Assembly (NCBI GenBank): GCA_004144345.1
Contig: SEEL01000017.1
Span: 1 to 64,000, forward strand
Direction of reading: 5' to 3'
Source: Hyphomicrobiales bacterium
GTDB taxonomy: Bacteria > Pseudomonadota > Alphaproteobacteria > Rhizobiales > Devosiaceae
DNA: 64,000 bases
The number at the start of each line of letters is the position of its first letter. The stretch's first letter is position 1. Below are positions 40,046 through 49,437 of this stretch, one piece after another. The notes under the pieces were generated by a model that was given only the letters and a program-made list of their open reading frames with translations, was not told the DNA's origin and did no database searches. The translations under genes were made by a program, and so were the position numbers.

Positions 40046-41535
40046 CTGTCGCCCCGGCGCAGCGGCTTGCCGGGCGCTGCATCGAGCAGCAATTGGCCGT
40101 CGGCGACAATTGGCGTGCCGCCGACAAGCACATGCCGCATCCCCTCGGCCGGCAGGTTCATCCGCGCAAAGCTGGCGCGTTCGCCGATGCTGTCGAGATC
40201 GAACACGACGATATCGGCATCAGCGCCGGCGCTGAGCCGGCCCTTGCGCCTGAAGGCGGGCGCGCAGCTTTCCATGATCTGCGCCGGAATGAGCGAGCAC
40301 TTCGCGATCGCGTCGCTGAGCGACAGCGCCTGCCGCTCGCGCAGCCATTGCCTGAGGAAGCGGGTGAAGGTGCCAGCCGATCGTGGATGCGAGGATTTGT
40401 CGTCGCCCAACGGCCACTCATCGCCCTCATAGAGCGAGCCGTCGGGATTGCTCCAGGGCACTGCGTCGGAGGCAATGGCGCCGCCCGGAAACATCACCGA
40501 CCGGTCGAGCAGTTCGCGATGGCGCGCATTGCCGTCGATATCGAGGAAGTGCCACAGCACCAGTGCCGACGGGTTGTCGGCGCGCTGCCGGTCGAGATCG
40601 TCGCGGTCCCTCAGCGTGCGCCGCTCGCCCAGCATCTCGATGCTGCCAAAGCCGGTGCCGGTGCGCGCCGGAAAAGCCGGGTCGTCGAAGAAGGCCGCGC
40701 TCACCACGGTCGAGCCGGTGCCATAGGGATAGGCCTCGGTGGTGATGTTGAGCCCCTGCGCCTGCGCCTTGGCAATAAGCTGCGTGGCGCGCTCGACATC
40801 CTGCAGGCTCGTCGAATTGAGGTGGCAGATATGCATATGTGCGCCCGTCGCCCCGGCGAGGCCGATCAGCATCACATAGGCTTCGACGGAGCTCTTGGGG
40901 TCGATGTTCGACATCTGCGCGATGTGCGTATAGGTCGGCGTGTTCGTCGCCGCGGCGAGATCGCAGACGAGGCTCATCTCCTTGGCGGCGGCGCCGGGCG
41001 CATAGGCGTAGGGAATGCCGATGCCGAGTCCGCCTTGCTCGATACCGTCGCGGATCATGCCGACGATGCGTTCCACTTCCGCTGGTGTCGCGGCCTCGCG
41101 CGACCAGCGTGGATTGTCCGCGCCGTGCCCCATCGCCGCCAGCGACGAGCCGGTCGCATCCGGCGCCAGCCCGATCATCGCGGCCTTGCGGGCAAACAGC
41201 CAGGCGGTGGCGGTCCCGTAATTGAGGAGGCGCCTGGTCCTCGCCTGAGTCTCGTACCATTGCGCGACCGGCAGGGCGCCGACCTCAAGCTCGAGGGCCG
41301 TGGTGACGCCGTCAAAGGCCTGCATCCGGTCGGCGGGCAGCGACTGGCCATGGGCATGGAGGTCAATGAAGCCCGGCGCGACAACCAGCCCGGCGGCGTC
41401 GATCTCGCGGTCCCCGGCGTCCAGCCCCGGCGCGATCGCCACCACGCGACCATCGGCGATGGCGATATCGGCGATGCCGTCATGGCCGCTTTCGGGATCG
41501 ACTACCCGCCCGTTGCGGATCACCAGGTCAGGCAC
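40042..41535 (-). CDS. N-acyl-D-amino-acid deacylase-family amidohydrolase
   Basis: 497 residues. Amidohydrolase barrel: APGFIDLHAHG carries the HxH metal motif, HICHLNSTS and later His/Asp residues follow, and the end (GRLSAGADADIVVFDLD) is the typical small beta domain. It hydrolyses N-acyl-D-amino acids or related ureides with zinc. GTG 41535 is chosen because homology starts there and GGAG lies 8 bases upstream; the open frame continues further without support. Confidence 0.85.
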   Translation of the reverse strand: MPDLVIRNGRVVDPESGHDGIADIAIADGRVVAIAPGLDAGDREIDAAGLVVAPGFIDLHAHGQSLPADRMQAFDGVTTALELEVGALPVAQWYETQARTRRLLNYGTATAWLFARKAAMIGLAPDATGSSLAAMGHGADNPRWSREAATPAEVERIVGMIRDGIEQGGLGIGIPYAYAPGAAAKEMSLVCDLAAATNTPTYTHIAQMSNIDPKSSVEAYVMLIGLAGATGAHMHICHLNSTSLQDVERATQLIAKAQAQGLNITTEAYPYGTGSTVVSAAFFDDPAFPARTGTGFGSIEMLGERRTLRDRDDLDRQRADNPSALVLWHFLDIDGNARHRELLDRSVMFPGGAIASDAVPWSNPDGSLYEGDEWPLGDDKSSHPRSAGTFTRFLRQWLRERQALSLSDAIAKCSLIPAQIMESCAPAFRRKGRLSAGADADIVVFDLDSIGERASFARMNLPAEGMRHVLVGGTPIVADGQLLLDAAPGKPLRRGDR

Positions 41536-41715
41536 GATGGCACTCCATTCCGTCAAACGAGGCACGCGACTGCTGCATTGCAAGCGCCCCAGCCGTCCTA
41601 GACTGCACCATGCCGCCGCCGCAACGCCTACCTTGGCCTGTGGCCCTGCCGCAACAATGCGGCCCAGATGCCCGGCGGAGCAGGATTTTTGCCGCAATCT
41701 GCTGCATTGTACGGA

Positions 41716-42543
41716 ATGAGTGTGGTGGGGCCGGTTTTGCTCGCAAGACGTGCGGTTTTTGGCGCTGTGGCTGCTTCGGTGATGACGATTGCGGCCGTGC
41801 CGGCCTGTGAGGGATTGCGGGACGGGCCGAAGGGTACCGTGACGGAGATCGTCGACGGCGACACGCTGTTGCTCGATACCGGGCTCGTGGTGCGCCTGAT
41901 GGGCATCCAGTCCCCCAAGCTGGCGCTCGGCCGCGACGGCTTTGACGATTGGCCCAAGGGCAATGAGGCCAGGGCCGCGCTGATCGCGCTCACCTACAAG
42001 AAGCCGGTATTGCTGCGTTATGGCGGCGAACAGATCGACCGTCATGGCCGTGCCTTGGCGCAGGTTTATGCCTTGAGCGGCGAGCAGCCGGTCTGGGTGC
42101 AGCAGAAGATGCTCGAGCAGGGTATGGCGCGGGTCTATTCGTTCCCCGACAACCGGGCGTGCCTGCCCGATCTGTTTGCGGCGGAAGGGCGGGCGCGGGC
42201 CGGCGGGCTTGGCATCTGGAGCGATTCTTACTACAGGGTGCGGCGCGCCGACCGGCCGGCAGACCTTGCACAATTGCTTGGTCATTACGAACTGGTCGAA
42301 GGCCGGGTGTTCCAGGCGGAAAAGCTCGGCGGGCAAGTATTCCTGAATTTTGGCCGCTATTTCAAAGAGGACTTCACCGCGGTGATTGACGCGCGCGCGC
42401 TTCGTTTGTTTGCCGATCTGGGCGCCGACCCGCTGAAGCTGGGCGGGGCGCTGGTACGGGTGCGCGGCTGGATCGACGAGCGCGACGGACCGCGTCTCGC
42501 GATCACGCATCCCGAACAGATCGAAGTGCTGGCGGTCCCGTGA
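41716..42543 (+). CDS. Thermonuclease-family (SNase-like) protein
   Basis: 275 residues. N-terminal hydrophobic signal to about residue 30 (ends VPAC, possibly lipidated). SNase fold: GTVTEIVDGDTLLLDTG, catalytic Arg in VRLMGIQSP, Glu in GNEARAAL, Arg in DRHGRALA. A second OB-like C-terminal domain (about 190-275) follows, unlike simple nucleases. ATG 41716 begins the signal. Its stop overlaps the M48 start. Confidence 0.8.
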   Translation: MSVVGPVLLARRAVFGAVAASVMTIAAVPACEGLRDGPKGTVTEIVDGDTLLLDTGLVVRLMGIQSPKLALGRDGFDDWPKGNEARAALIALTYKKPVLLRYGGEQIDRHGRALAQVYALSGEQPVWVQQKMLEQGMARVYSFPDNRACLPDLFAAEGRARAGGLGIWSDSYYRVRRADRPADLAQLLGHYELVEGRVFQAEKLGGQVFLNFGRYFKEDFTAVIDARALRLFADLGADPLKLGGALVRVRGWIDERDGPRLAITHPEQIEVLAVP

Positions 42544-44003
42544 TGTTGCGCGCGCTTCCCCATTCTCTGGCGATCCTGCTGCTGGTGTTCCTCGCCGGCT
42601 GTTCCAGCGTGCTCGGGCCGGGCGTGCAGGTGTCGTCCACCGGCGACAATGCGGCGCCGCTGGTGTCTGAAACCGGCGATCCCGAAGACGACATGATCGG
42701 GGCGCGCGAGAACCCGCGCATCGTCGCGCAATATGGCGGCATCTATTCCGACCGGCCCGCCGAGATCATGCTGGCGCAGATCGTGTCGAAATTGCTCGCA
42801 GCGGCCGACCAGCCCAATACGCGCTTCACCGTCACCATTCTCGACAGCGCCGACGTCAACGCCTTCGCGCTGCCGGGCGGCTACATCTATGTGACGCGGG
42901 GCATCCTTGCCCTTGCCAACGACCAGTCGGAACTGGCGGCGGTGCTGGCGCATGAGATCGCGCACGTTGTGCTCAAGCATGCCCGCGCCCGCACCAACCG
43001 CATCAAGACCACCGAGATCGTCGACAAGGTGGTGACCGGCGTGTTTGGCGCCGATCCCTCGACCGACCAGTCGGCCAACAAGGCGAAGCTCTCGCTCGCC
43101 GCGTTCAGCCAGGGCCAGGAACTGTCGGCCGACAAGGAAGGCATATTGATCGCGGGCAAGGCCGGGTTCGATCCGCATGCGGCGGCGCGCTTCCTCGGCG
43201 CTATGGGGCGCTTCGCCGGCTATTCGGCCGGTGGCGCCGACGATGGCGACGATTTCCTGTCGTCGCATCCCTCGACGCCCGACCGTATCCAGAAGGCGAC
43301 CGAGAACGCCCGGGCGTTCTTTGGCGCGCCGGGGCTCGGCACGCAGGCGCGCGCCGAATACATGGCCGCCGTCGCCGGCATCACCTATGGCGACAGCCCG
43401 ACCAATGGCGTCGTGGTGGGCCGCAAATTCATCCATCCGGGGCTGAAGTTCACCTTCACGGTGCCCGCCAATTACCAGCTGCAGATTTCGCGCGGCGCCG
43501 TGGTGGGCGTTGCCGGCGATGGCGAGGCCGTACGCTTCGACAGTGCCGAAGTGCCGCCGGCGATGGCGCTGGCCGATTATCTCAAATCGGGCTGGATCGC
43601 GGGGCTCAGGCCCGAGACCGTGACGGCCGCGAGCCAGAACGGCTTCGATACGGCGTCGGGCATTGCTGCGACGCCGCAGTGGAACTTCCGCGTCGAAGTG
43701 GTGCGCTTCCAGGGCAAGGTCTATCGCTTCATCTTTGCGGCGCGCATCGACAGCGAACTGTTCGCGCGCGGCGCGGCCGAGACGCTGCGGAGCTTCCGCA
43801 CGGCGGCGCAGGCGGATCTCCGCCAGGTGCGCAGCATGACCATCAAGACGGTCACCGCCGGGCCGGTCGATACCGCGGATTCCCTCGCGCGGAAGATGGA
43901 CGGGGTGCGCGATGGCGCGAACCTCTTCTACATCCTCAACAACCTCTATCCGGGCGACACCGTCACCGCGGGCGCGGCCTATAAGGTCGTGGTGCTGCAG
44001 TAG
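42543..44003 (+). CDS. M48-family zinc metalloprotease, lipoprotein
   Basis: 486 residues. Lipobox VFLAGC (C20). Zinc motif HEIAH at 137-141 with the third ligand in ELSADKEG. This is BepA/YfgC-like: envelope quality control of outer-membrane proteins. The C-terminal half (about 290-486) ends with a LysM-like NNLYPGDTVTAGAAYKVV. A GTG at 42540 precedes the ATG. Co-transcribed with the nuclease gene. Confidence 0.88.
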   Translation: MLRALPHSLAILLLVFLAGCSSVLGPGVQVSSTGDNAAPLVSETGDPEDDMIGARENPRIVAQYGGIYSDRPAEIMLAQIVSKLLAAADQPNTRFTVTILDSADVNAFALPGGYIYVTRGILALANDQSELAAVLAHEIAHVVLKHARARTNRIKTTEIVDKVVTGVFGADPSTDQSANKAKLSLAAFSQGQELSADKEGILIAGKAGFDPHAAARFLGAMGRFAGYSAGGADDGDDFLSSHPSTPDRIQKATENARAFFGAPGLGTQARAEYMAAVAGITYGDSPTNGVVVGRKFIHPGLKFTFTVPANYQLQISRGAVVGVAGDGEAVRFDSAEVPPAMALADYLKSGWIAGLRPETVTAASQNGFDTASGIAATPQWNFRVEVVRFQGKVYRFIFAARIDSELFARGAAETLRSFRTAAQADLRQVRSMTIKTVTAGPVDTADSLARKMDGVRDGANLFYILNNLYPGDTVTAGAAYKVVVLQ

Positions 44004-44015
44004 GGCGAGGCCCAA

Positions 44016-44046
44016 ACAAAAAGGCCGGCATTGCTGCCGGCCTTGG
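44016..44046 (-). terminator. Intrinsic terminator of carD (possibly bidirectional)
   Basis: Perfect 10-bp arms AAGGCCGGCA (44021-44030) and TGCCGGCCTT (44035-44044) around TTGC. On the minus strand it is followed by TTTTTGTTTGG. On the plus strand it follows the M48 stop by 17 bases. Confidence 0.88.
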
Positions 44047-44069
44047 TATTCCTGCGATGAAATCCGCGC

Positions 44070-44630
44070 TTAGGCGGCAGCTTCCTCGGCGTCCGGTTCG
44101 GTCTTGGGACCACGGCGCGGGCTCTTGGCGAGCTGCTTTTCGATCAGCTGCACGGCTTCGGTCAGCGTCAGCTTGTTGACGGCGCCGATCTCGCGGCTCA
44201 TGCGATCCATCGCCTGTTCGAACAGCTGGCGTTCCGAATAGGACTGCTCCGGCTGGTCGTCCGAGCGGTAGAGGTCGCGGACCACTTCCGAGATGGCGAT
44301 CAGATCGCCCGAGTTGATCTTGGCTTCATATTCCTGGGCGCGGCGCGACCACATGGTGCGCTTGACGCGGGCGCGGCCGGTGACGGTCTCGAGCGCCTTC
44401 TTGACCACGTCTTCCTCGGCGAGGTGACGCATGCCGACAGATTTGATCTTGGCGGTGGGCACGCGCAGCGTCAGCTTGTCCTGTTCAAAGGAAATGACGA
44501 AGAGTTCGAGCTTCAGGCCAGCAACTTCCTGCTCGTCGATAGATGTAATCATCCCCACACCATGGGCGGGGTAGACGACAAATTCGCCGGTCTTGAATCC
44601 GAGGCGCTGCACTGACTTCTTGGCTACCAT
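44070..44630 (-). CDS. CarD-family transcription regulator (CdnL)
   Basis: 186 residues. N-terminal RNA polymerase-interacting Tudor-like domain (FKTGEFVVYPAHGVGMITSI), then a helical DNA-minor-groove domain (SRRAQEYEAKINSGDLIAISEVVRDLYR). It stabilises open complexes at rRNA and growth promoters. AGGAG lies 7 bases before ATG 44630. It follows fdxA on the same strand but is separated by a terminator. Confidence 0.93.
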   Translation of the reverse strand: MVAKKSVQRLGFKTGEFVVYPAHGVGMITSIDEQEVAGLKLELFVISFEQDKLTLRVPTAKIKSVGMRHLAEEDVVKKALETVTGRARVKRTMWSRRAQEYEAKINSGDLIAISEVVRDLYRSDDQPEQSYSERQLFEQAMDRMSREIGAVNKLTLTEAVQLIEKQLAKSPRRGPKTEPDAEEAAA

Positions 44631-44950
44631 GAAATACTCCTATGACGCCGCCGCCGGACTGGTTCTTTGCGGAAGACCGTCCTTGTTACTTTTGAGGCAG
44701 TAAAGCCCTGCCAACGCCCGGTCCCGCTAGACCGTCCGTTGGGTCAGATCAAAGATCCTGTCAAAAAAAGAGTGCCTTTCGGCACGGGGCTGGGTTCTGC
44801 ATCGATAGCTAGGACCATAGCACAATTTTCCGGCAAAATCAAAACTACCGAATCAATCGGGTTAATAGCCTTGCGCGGCGGGGTCTTCGCTGTTGGGGAC
44901 ATGCCCTCAAAATGGGCAGTCGCGGCGGGAATTCAACGCGGGTGCGCTGA
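44631..44950. promoter_or_regulatory. carD leader/promoter and fdxA 3' region
   Basis: A 320-base gap without a gene. It holds the fdxA terminator (44762-44786) and an AT-richer stretch (44805-44865), which is the likely carD promoter zone. No clear -35/-10 pair can be singled out. Confidence 0.5.
44762..44786 (-). terminator. Intrinsic terminator downstream of fdxA
   Basis: Minus-strand GTGCC-GAAA-GGCAC (plus 44772-44785) followed by TCTTTTTTTGA. The stem is short but has a GNRA tetraloop and seven Ts. It is about 165 bases after fdxA. Confidence 0.6.
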
Positions 44951-45289
<339 letters not shown>

Positions 45290-45442
45290 TGTGGCAGGCA
45301 GGTCCCGAAAGAAGCCAGGGAACGCCGGACAGCGAGCTGCCCGGAAGGTCGCGGCGTTGCTAACGCTTTTTAGAATGGCTCGCAAGTGAAAGGCCGGGCA
45401 GACCATTCCCGGCAACCCCGCCATTCGGGAAGAGGTTTCCAG

Positions 45443-45473
45443 TTGACCTCAACCATGGTTGAGGTTGTAGGGG
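45443..45473 (+). promoter_or_regulatory. SoxR-like (MerR-type) operator-promoter
   Basis: Perfect 20-base palindrome ACCTCAACCATGGTTGAGGT (45446-45465), overlapping a -35 TTGACC (45443-45448) and followed by TGTAGG/TAGGGG as -10 at the long 17-19 base spacing typical of MerR-family promoters. CCTCAA-N6-TTGAGG equals the outer SoxR consensus. It lies 36 bases before the NTF2-like ATG. Confidence 0.6.
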
Positions 45474-45508
45474 CTTGGCGATTTCGTTTCCGGAGCCGCC
45501 AAAACACC

Positions 45509-45964
45509 ATGACCGACGCCATGAACATTGACCGCACAGCCGACCTCGCCTCGATCCGCCGCTTCGTCCAGGTGGTGGAGAATGTGCAATGGCAGCGCAA
45601 CGCCGATGCCTTCATCGCTCTGTTTGTGCCGGATGCGGTGTGGACCAATCCGGTAGGCCGGCGGCTGACGGGCATCGCCGAGATCGGTGCCTTCACGCGG
45701 CAGGGCCTGCGCTCCGCGCCGGCCGATGTGTTCGCGACCTATGAGGTCGAGCATGTCACCTGGCTGGGCGACGATGCCGCGGCGGTCAATGTCCGCTCGC
45801 GCGCCGTGCGGGCCGACCGCACGCCGATCGCGGGTGAGCCCGATGGCGCCAAGCTCTATGTGCTGGTGCGGCAGCGCGGCGAATGGTGGCTCGCCGCCGG
45901 CCACAACACCTTCGTCATGGAAGTCGCGATCGAGACGCAGAAGCGCGAACTCGAACAGGCCTAG
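45509..45964 (+). CDS. NTF2/SnoaL-like protein under a SoxR-like promoter
   Basis: 151 residues, single NTF2-like cone fold: ASIRRFVQVVENVQWQRNADAFIALFVPDAVWTNPVG at the start and GEWWLAAGHNTFV at the end. The family covers small isomerases, hydroxylase partners and binding proteins. ATG 45509 is used since the longer frame runs through the operator. It sits opposite to and inside the conserved helicase - S4 - fdxA - carD order. Its stop shares CTAG with the S4 gene. Confidence 0.75.
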   Translation: MTDAMNIDRTADLASIRRFVQVVENVQWQRNADAFIALFVPDAVWTNPVGRRLTGIAEIGAFTRQGLRSAPADVFATYEVEHVTWLGDDAAAVNVRSRAVRADRTPIAGEPDGAKLYVLVRQRGEWWLAAGHNTFVMEVAIETQKRELEQA

Positions 45965-46332
45965 TCGTCGTCGAACAGGCGGTCGGTGTCGCGGCGTTCC
46001 TTCTTGGTCGGACGGCCGCTGCCGGGTTCGCGTTCGACGAAGGGAATGGGTTTGGGTTCGCGCGGCAAAAGTGGCGGCGACAGATCTTCGTAAAGCGCCT
46101 GCGCTTCGGCGGGCGGACCGCGTCGCGTGCCGGGGTCGAGGATCTTCCATACCAAGAGGCGCGTATGCACCGTCATGGTCAGCACATCATCGGCGCCGAC
46201 CTGATGGTCAGTGCGGACGGTGCGTTCGGAATTGACGCGGATCACACCGCTCTCGATCAGCTTCTGCGCCAGCGTGCGCGACTTAACGGCCCGCGAGTAG
46301 AACAGCCATTTATCGAGGCGCTGTTTCGCCAA
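45961..46332 (-). CDS. S4-domain RNA-binding protein (Hsp15-like)
   Basis: 123 residues. RLDKWLFYSRAVKSRTLAQKLIESGVIRVN is the S4 domain, followed by a basic tail. Hsp15-type proteins bind stalled 50S subunits carrying peptidyl-tRNA. It starts 3 bases after the helicase stop, so one operon is likely. Confidence 0.88.
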   Translation of the reverse strand: MAKQRLDKWLFYSRAVKSRTLAQKLIESGVIRVNSERTVRTDHQVGADDVLTMTVHTRLLVWKILDPGTRRGPPAEAQALYEDLSPPLLPREPKPIPFVEREPGSGRPTKKERRDTDRLFDDD

Positions 46333-46335
46333 GCG

Positions 46336-49300
46336 CTACTCTGATTTGGGGTTGCGCAACGCGGCGAGCGCCGCCCAGGGCGAGTTGGGATCGAGCGCGG
46401 CGGGCTTCCTGTCCTCGCGCGGCCGATGTTCCTTCCAGTCCGACTGCTCGCGCTTGCCGCCGAATTTCGGCTTGCCGCCGGGCTTGCCGGCGCCGCCGCC
46501 TTCGACGCGGGGACGGAACGGCTTGCCGCCGGCGGGACCGGCATTGGCCTTGTCGCGGTCGGGACGGCGGAACTGCCTCGGCTTGCTGTCGCCTTCAGTG
46601 GCGGTTGCACCGTCGGCGGGGGCCTGAGCTGCGCCATTGGCCGGGCGCTGGTAGCGCTGGCGCTTGTTATTGTCGTTGCGCTGGGTGTCGGGGCGGCGGC
46701 CACCGGGGAACCAGACTTCGTCGAATTCGGGCTCGGCGGATTTGGCCGGCTCGGGGATGGTCTCGGGGTGCGGCGGGGATGCACCGAGATCTTCGGTGGC
46801 CTCGACGATAGCTGCTTCCTCGGCGACGACCACCGGATCGGCCGGGCTCTCGCTCTCGACCGCGTCCTTGGCCGCTTCGTTGGTGGCCGCATCGGCGACT
46901 TCCGCAGCCGACGGGGTGGCCGTCACGCCTTCGACGGCGTCCATCGCCGCTTCATTGGTCGCGGCATCGGCGGCATCCGCCGTCGCGGCATCAACCGGCG
47001 CGGCGAGCTTGGGCGTACGGCGCACGCGATAGCCGAGGGAGCTCAGGATCGAGGCGAAATCTTCGCCGGCGGTGCCGAGCAGCGAGGTCATCTCCACCGT
47101 GACGCGGAAGCCATTGGCTTCGGCGGCACCGGCGGGCAACTCGCCCTGATGGGTTTTCGGATCGAGCGCGATCAGCGGCCGGATGATGTCGGCGAGGCGT
47201 TCGAGGATATCGACGCGGACGGCGCGCTTGCCGGCCACCTTGAAGCCCGCGACTTCATAGAGCTTGGTGTTGATCTCGGGGTCGATCTGGAATGAAGTTC
47301 TGCCCGAGAGCACGGTATGCGGCAGCTCGCTGACGCCGGGCTGGCGCACGCCGCCATGCTTGAGGCTGTAGAGGATCAGCGCCAGTTCGCGCGGCGCCGG
47401 CTTCAGCGCCAGCGGCACATAGATGTGGTAGGCGCCGAACTTGACGCCGAGCTTCCGGAGCTTGGCGCGGACGTCCTGGTCGAGGGCCTTTACCTCGTCG
47501 CTGACCGCCTGACGCGGCATGAGGCCGAGATTTTCGAACAGCCGATAGGCGAGGCCGCGGGCCGCACCTTCGAGATCGGCCGGCGCTTCAAGCTGCAGCA
47601 CGGGCTCGAGCACGGTGTTGACGTGATGGCGCAGCCAGAGGTTGAGCCGGTCCTGCACGCGGTCGAGATCGGGGCCGGTGAGGCTTTCATCGGCCAGCAC
47701 GATCAGGCGCGGGGCGAACAGGCTGTCGCCTTCGGCGATGGTCGCCACCACTTCGCCGCGCCAGCGCATCGTGCCGTCGGTCGACAGGACGAATTCTTCA
47801 TTGGGGGCACCCGCGAGCCGGTCGGCGCGCTTGGCGATCTCCGGGGCGATCACCTGGGCCGCGGCGCTGGCCAGCGATTTGGCATCGGTTTCGCCGTCCG
47901 ACCGCGCGAGCGTAAAGCGGAAGCCCTGGATCGACCCGATAAGGTGACCCTCGAGGCTGATCTCGCCGCGATCGTTGATTTCGGGGGTGGCCATAGATCT
48001 ATCTCTCAAGTGACGCATCAGCACGCTGGTGCGCCGGTCCACAAAACGCTGGGTGAGCCGCTCATGCAGGGCGTCACTCAGCCGGTCTTCGATGTCTCGG
48101 GTCTTTTCGCGCCAATGAGCGGGGTCTTCAAGCCAGTTTTTCCGGTTGGCAACATAGGTCCAGGTGCGAATTTGCCTGATCCGGTTGCTTAACGTGTCGA
48201 TATCCCCCGCGACGTTTTCGCAGAAGCGGACCTGTTCGGCAATCCAATCGGTCGCAATCGCCCCATGGCGGCGCAGATCCGTGTAAATCCTCGTGATGAT
48301 TTCGCCGTGCTGGGCAGGCGAGATATCCCGATAGTCGGGCAGGGCGCAACACTGCCAAAGTAGCTCTACCGCCGCGCGGCCGATGGCGAGGTCGCCCGCT
48401 TCGTTGCGGCTGAGGAATTCCAGCGCCTGCTGGTCGGTGGCGATGGGCACGCGGGTGAGGCTCTTGCGGTCGGGCGTCACCTCGAGGCTGGCCCGTAGAT
48501 TCTCGAGCGAGGCGAAGTCGAGATCGGCGTTGCGCCACTGGATCTGGCGCACCGGCTCGAAATCATGGCTCTCGAGCGCCACCACCAGCTCTTCCTCGAA
48601 GGGCGCGGCATTGCCGGTGACGCCGAAGGTGCCATTGTGCATGTGCCGCCCGGCGCGGCCGGCGATCTGGCCGAACTCGGCCGGGGTCAGCGGGCGGGTC
48701 TGGTGGCCGTCGAACTTGCGGTCATCGGCGAAAGCGACGTGGTGCACGTCGAGATTGAGGCCCATGCCGATGGCGTCGGTGGCGACGAGGAAATCGACGT
48801 CGCCATTCTGGTACATGTCGACCTGCGCATTGCGGGTGCGGGGGCTGAGCGCCCCCATCACCACCGCCGCGCCGCCGCGCTCGCGCCGGATCAGCTCGGC
48901 GATGGCGTAGACCTCGCGCGCCGAGAAGGCGACGATGGCGGAACGGCTCGGCTGGCGCGAGATTTTCCGCGAGCCGGCATAATTCAGCGTCGAAAAGCGC
49001 GGCCGGTAGATGATCTCGGCCTCGGGCAGCAGCGTCCGGATGATCGGCGCCATGGTGGCGGCGCCGAGCAACAGCGTTTCGCTCAGGCCGCGGGCCTTGA
49101 GGATGCGGTTGGTAAAGACGTGGCCGCGGTCGAAATCGGTGGCCACCTGGATTTCGTCGATGGCGACGCATTCGACCGGCATGTCGAGCGGCATCGCCTC
49201 GACGGTGCAGACCCAGTAGCGCGCCTTGGGCGGGACGATCCGCTCCTCGCCCGTCACCAGCGCCACGCCGTCCTTGCCGATGCGCTCGGCGATGCGGCCA

Positions 49301-49437
49301 TAGACCTCGCGTGCCAGCAACCGCAATGGCAGGCCGATCATGCCCGAGCGATGCGCCAGCATCCGCTCAATGGCGAAGTAGGTCTTGCCGGTATTGGTCG
49401 GCCCGAGGATGGCCTTGAGGGAAGAAGCGGCGGTCAT
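46336..49437 (-). CDS. SUV3/MgpS-like superfamily 2 RNA helicase
   Basis: 1033 residues. Walker A LGPTNTGKT (11-19), DEIQ motif II (AIDEIQVA), motif VI QIAGRAGRH, then helical and C-terminal domains like mitochondrial SUV3. Residues about 780-1033 are low-complexity: Ala/Asp/Glu repeats (DAATNEAA...DAVE), then a basic Gly/Arg/Lys tail suited to RNA binding. ATG 49437 opens the helicase core; the longer start at 49488 has no support. Confidence 0.9.
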   Translation of the reverse strand: MTAASSLKAILGPTNTGKTYFAIERMLAHRSGMIGLPLRLLAREVYGRIAERIGKDGVALVTGEERIVPPKARYWVCTVEAMPLDMPVECVAIDEIQVATDFDRGHVFTNRILKARGLSETLLLGAATMAPIIRTLLPEAEIIYRPRFSTLNYAGSRKISRQPSRSAIVAFSAREVYAIAELIRRERGGAAVVMGALSPRTRNAQVDMYQNGDVDFLVATDAIGMGLNLDVHHVAFADDRKFDGHQTRPLTPAEFGQIAGRAGRHMHNGTFGVTGNAAPFEEELVVALESHDFEPVRQIQWRNADLDFASLENLRASLEVTPDRKSLTRVPIATDQQALEFLSRNEAGDLAIGRAAVELLWQCCALPDYRDISPAQHGEIITRIYTDLRRHGAIATDWIAEQVRFCENVAGDIDTLSNRIRQIRTWTYVANRKNWLEDPAHWREKTRDIEDRLSDALHERLTQRFVDRRTSVLMRHLRDRSMATPEINDRGEISLEGHLIGSIQGFRFTLARSDGETDAKSLASAAAQVIAPEIAKRADRLAGAPNEEFVLSTDGTMRWRGEVVATIAEGDSLFAPRLIVLADESLTGPDLDRVQDRLNLWLRHHVNTVLEPVLQLEAPADLEGAARGLAYRLFENLGLMPRQAVSDEVKALDQDVRAKLRKLGVKFGAYHIYVPLALKPAPRELALILYSLKHGGVRQPGVSELPHTVLSGRTSFQIDPEINTKLYEVAGFKVAGKRAVRVDILERLADIIRPLIALDPKTHQGELPAGAAEANGFRVTVEMTSLLGTAGEDFASILSSLGYRVRRTPKLAAPVDAATADAADAATNEAAMDAVEGVTATPSAAEVADAATNEAAKDAVESESPADPVVVAEEAAIVEATEDLGASPPHPETIPEPAKSAEPEFDEVWFPGGRRPDTQRNDNNKRQRYQRPANGAAQAPADGATATEGDSKPRQFRRPDRDKANAGPAGGKPFRPRVEGGGAGKPGGKPKFGGKREQSDWKEHRPREDRKPAALDPNSPWAALAALRNPKSE

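Noticed and set aside
42357-44015. 552-codon minus-strand frame opposite the M48 gene
   Set aside because: Shadow frame; the plus strand has lipobox and HEIAH zinc motif.
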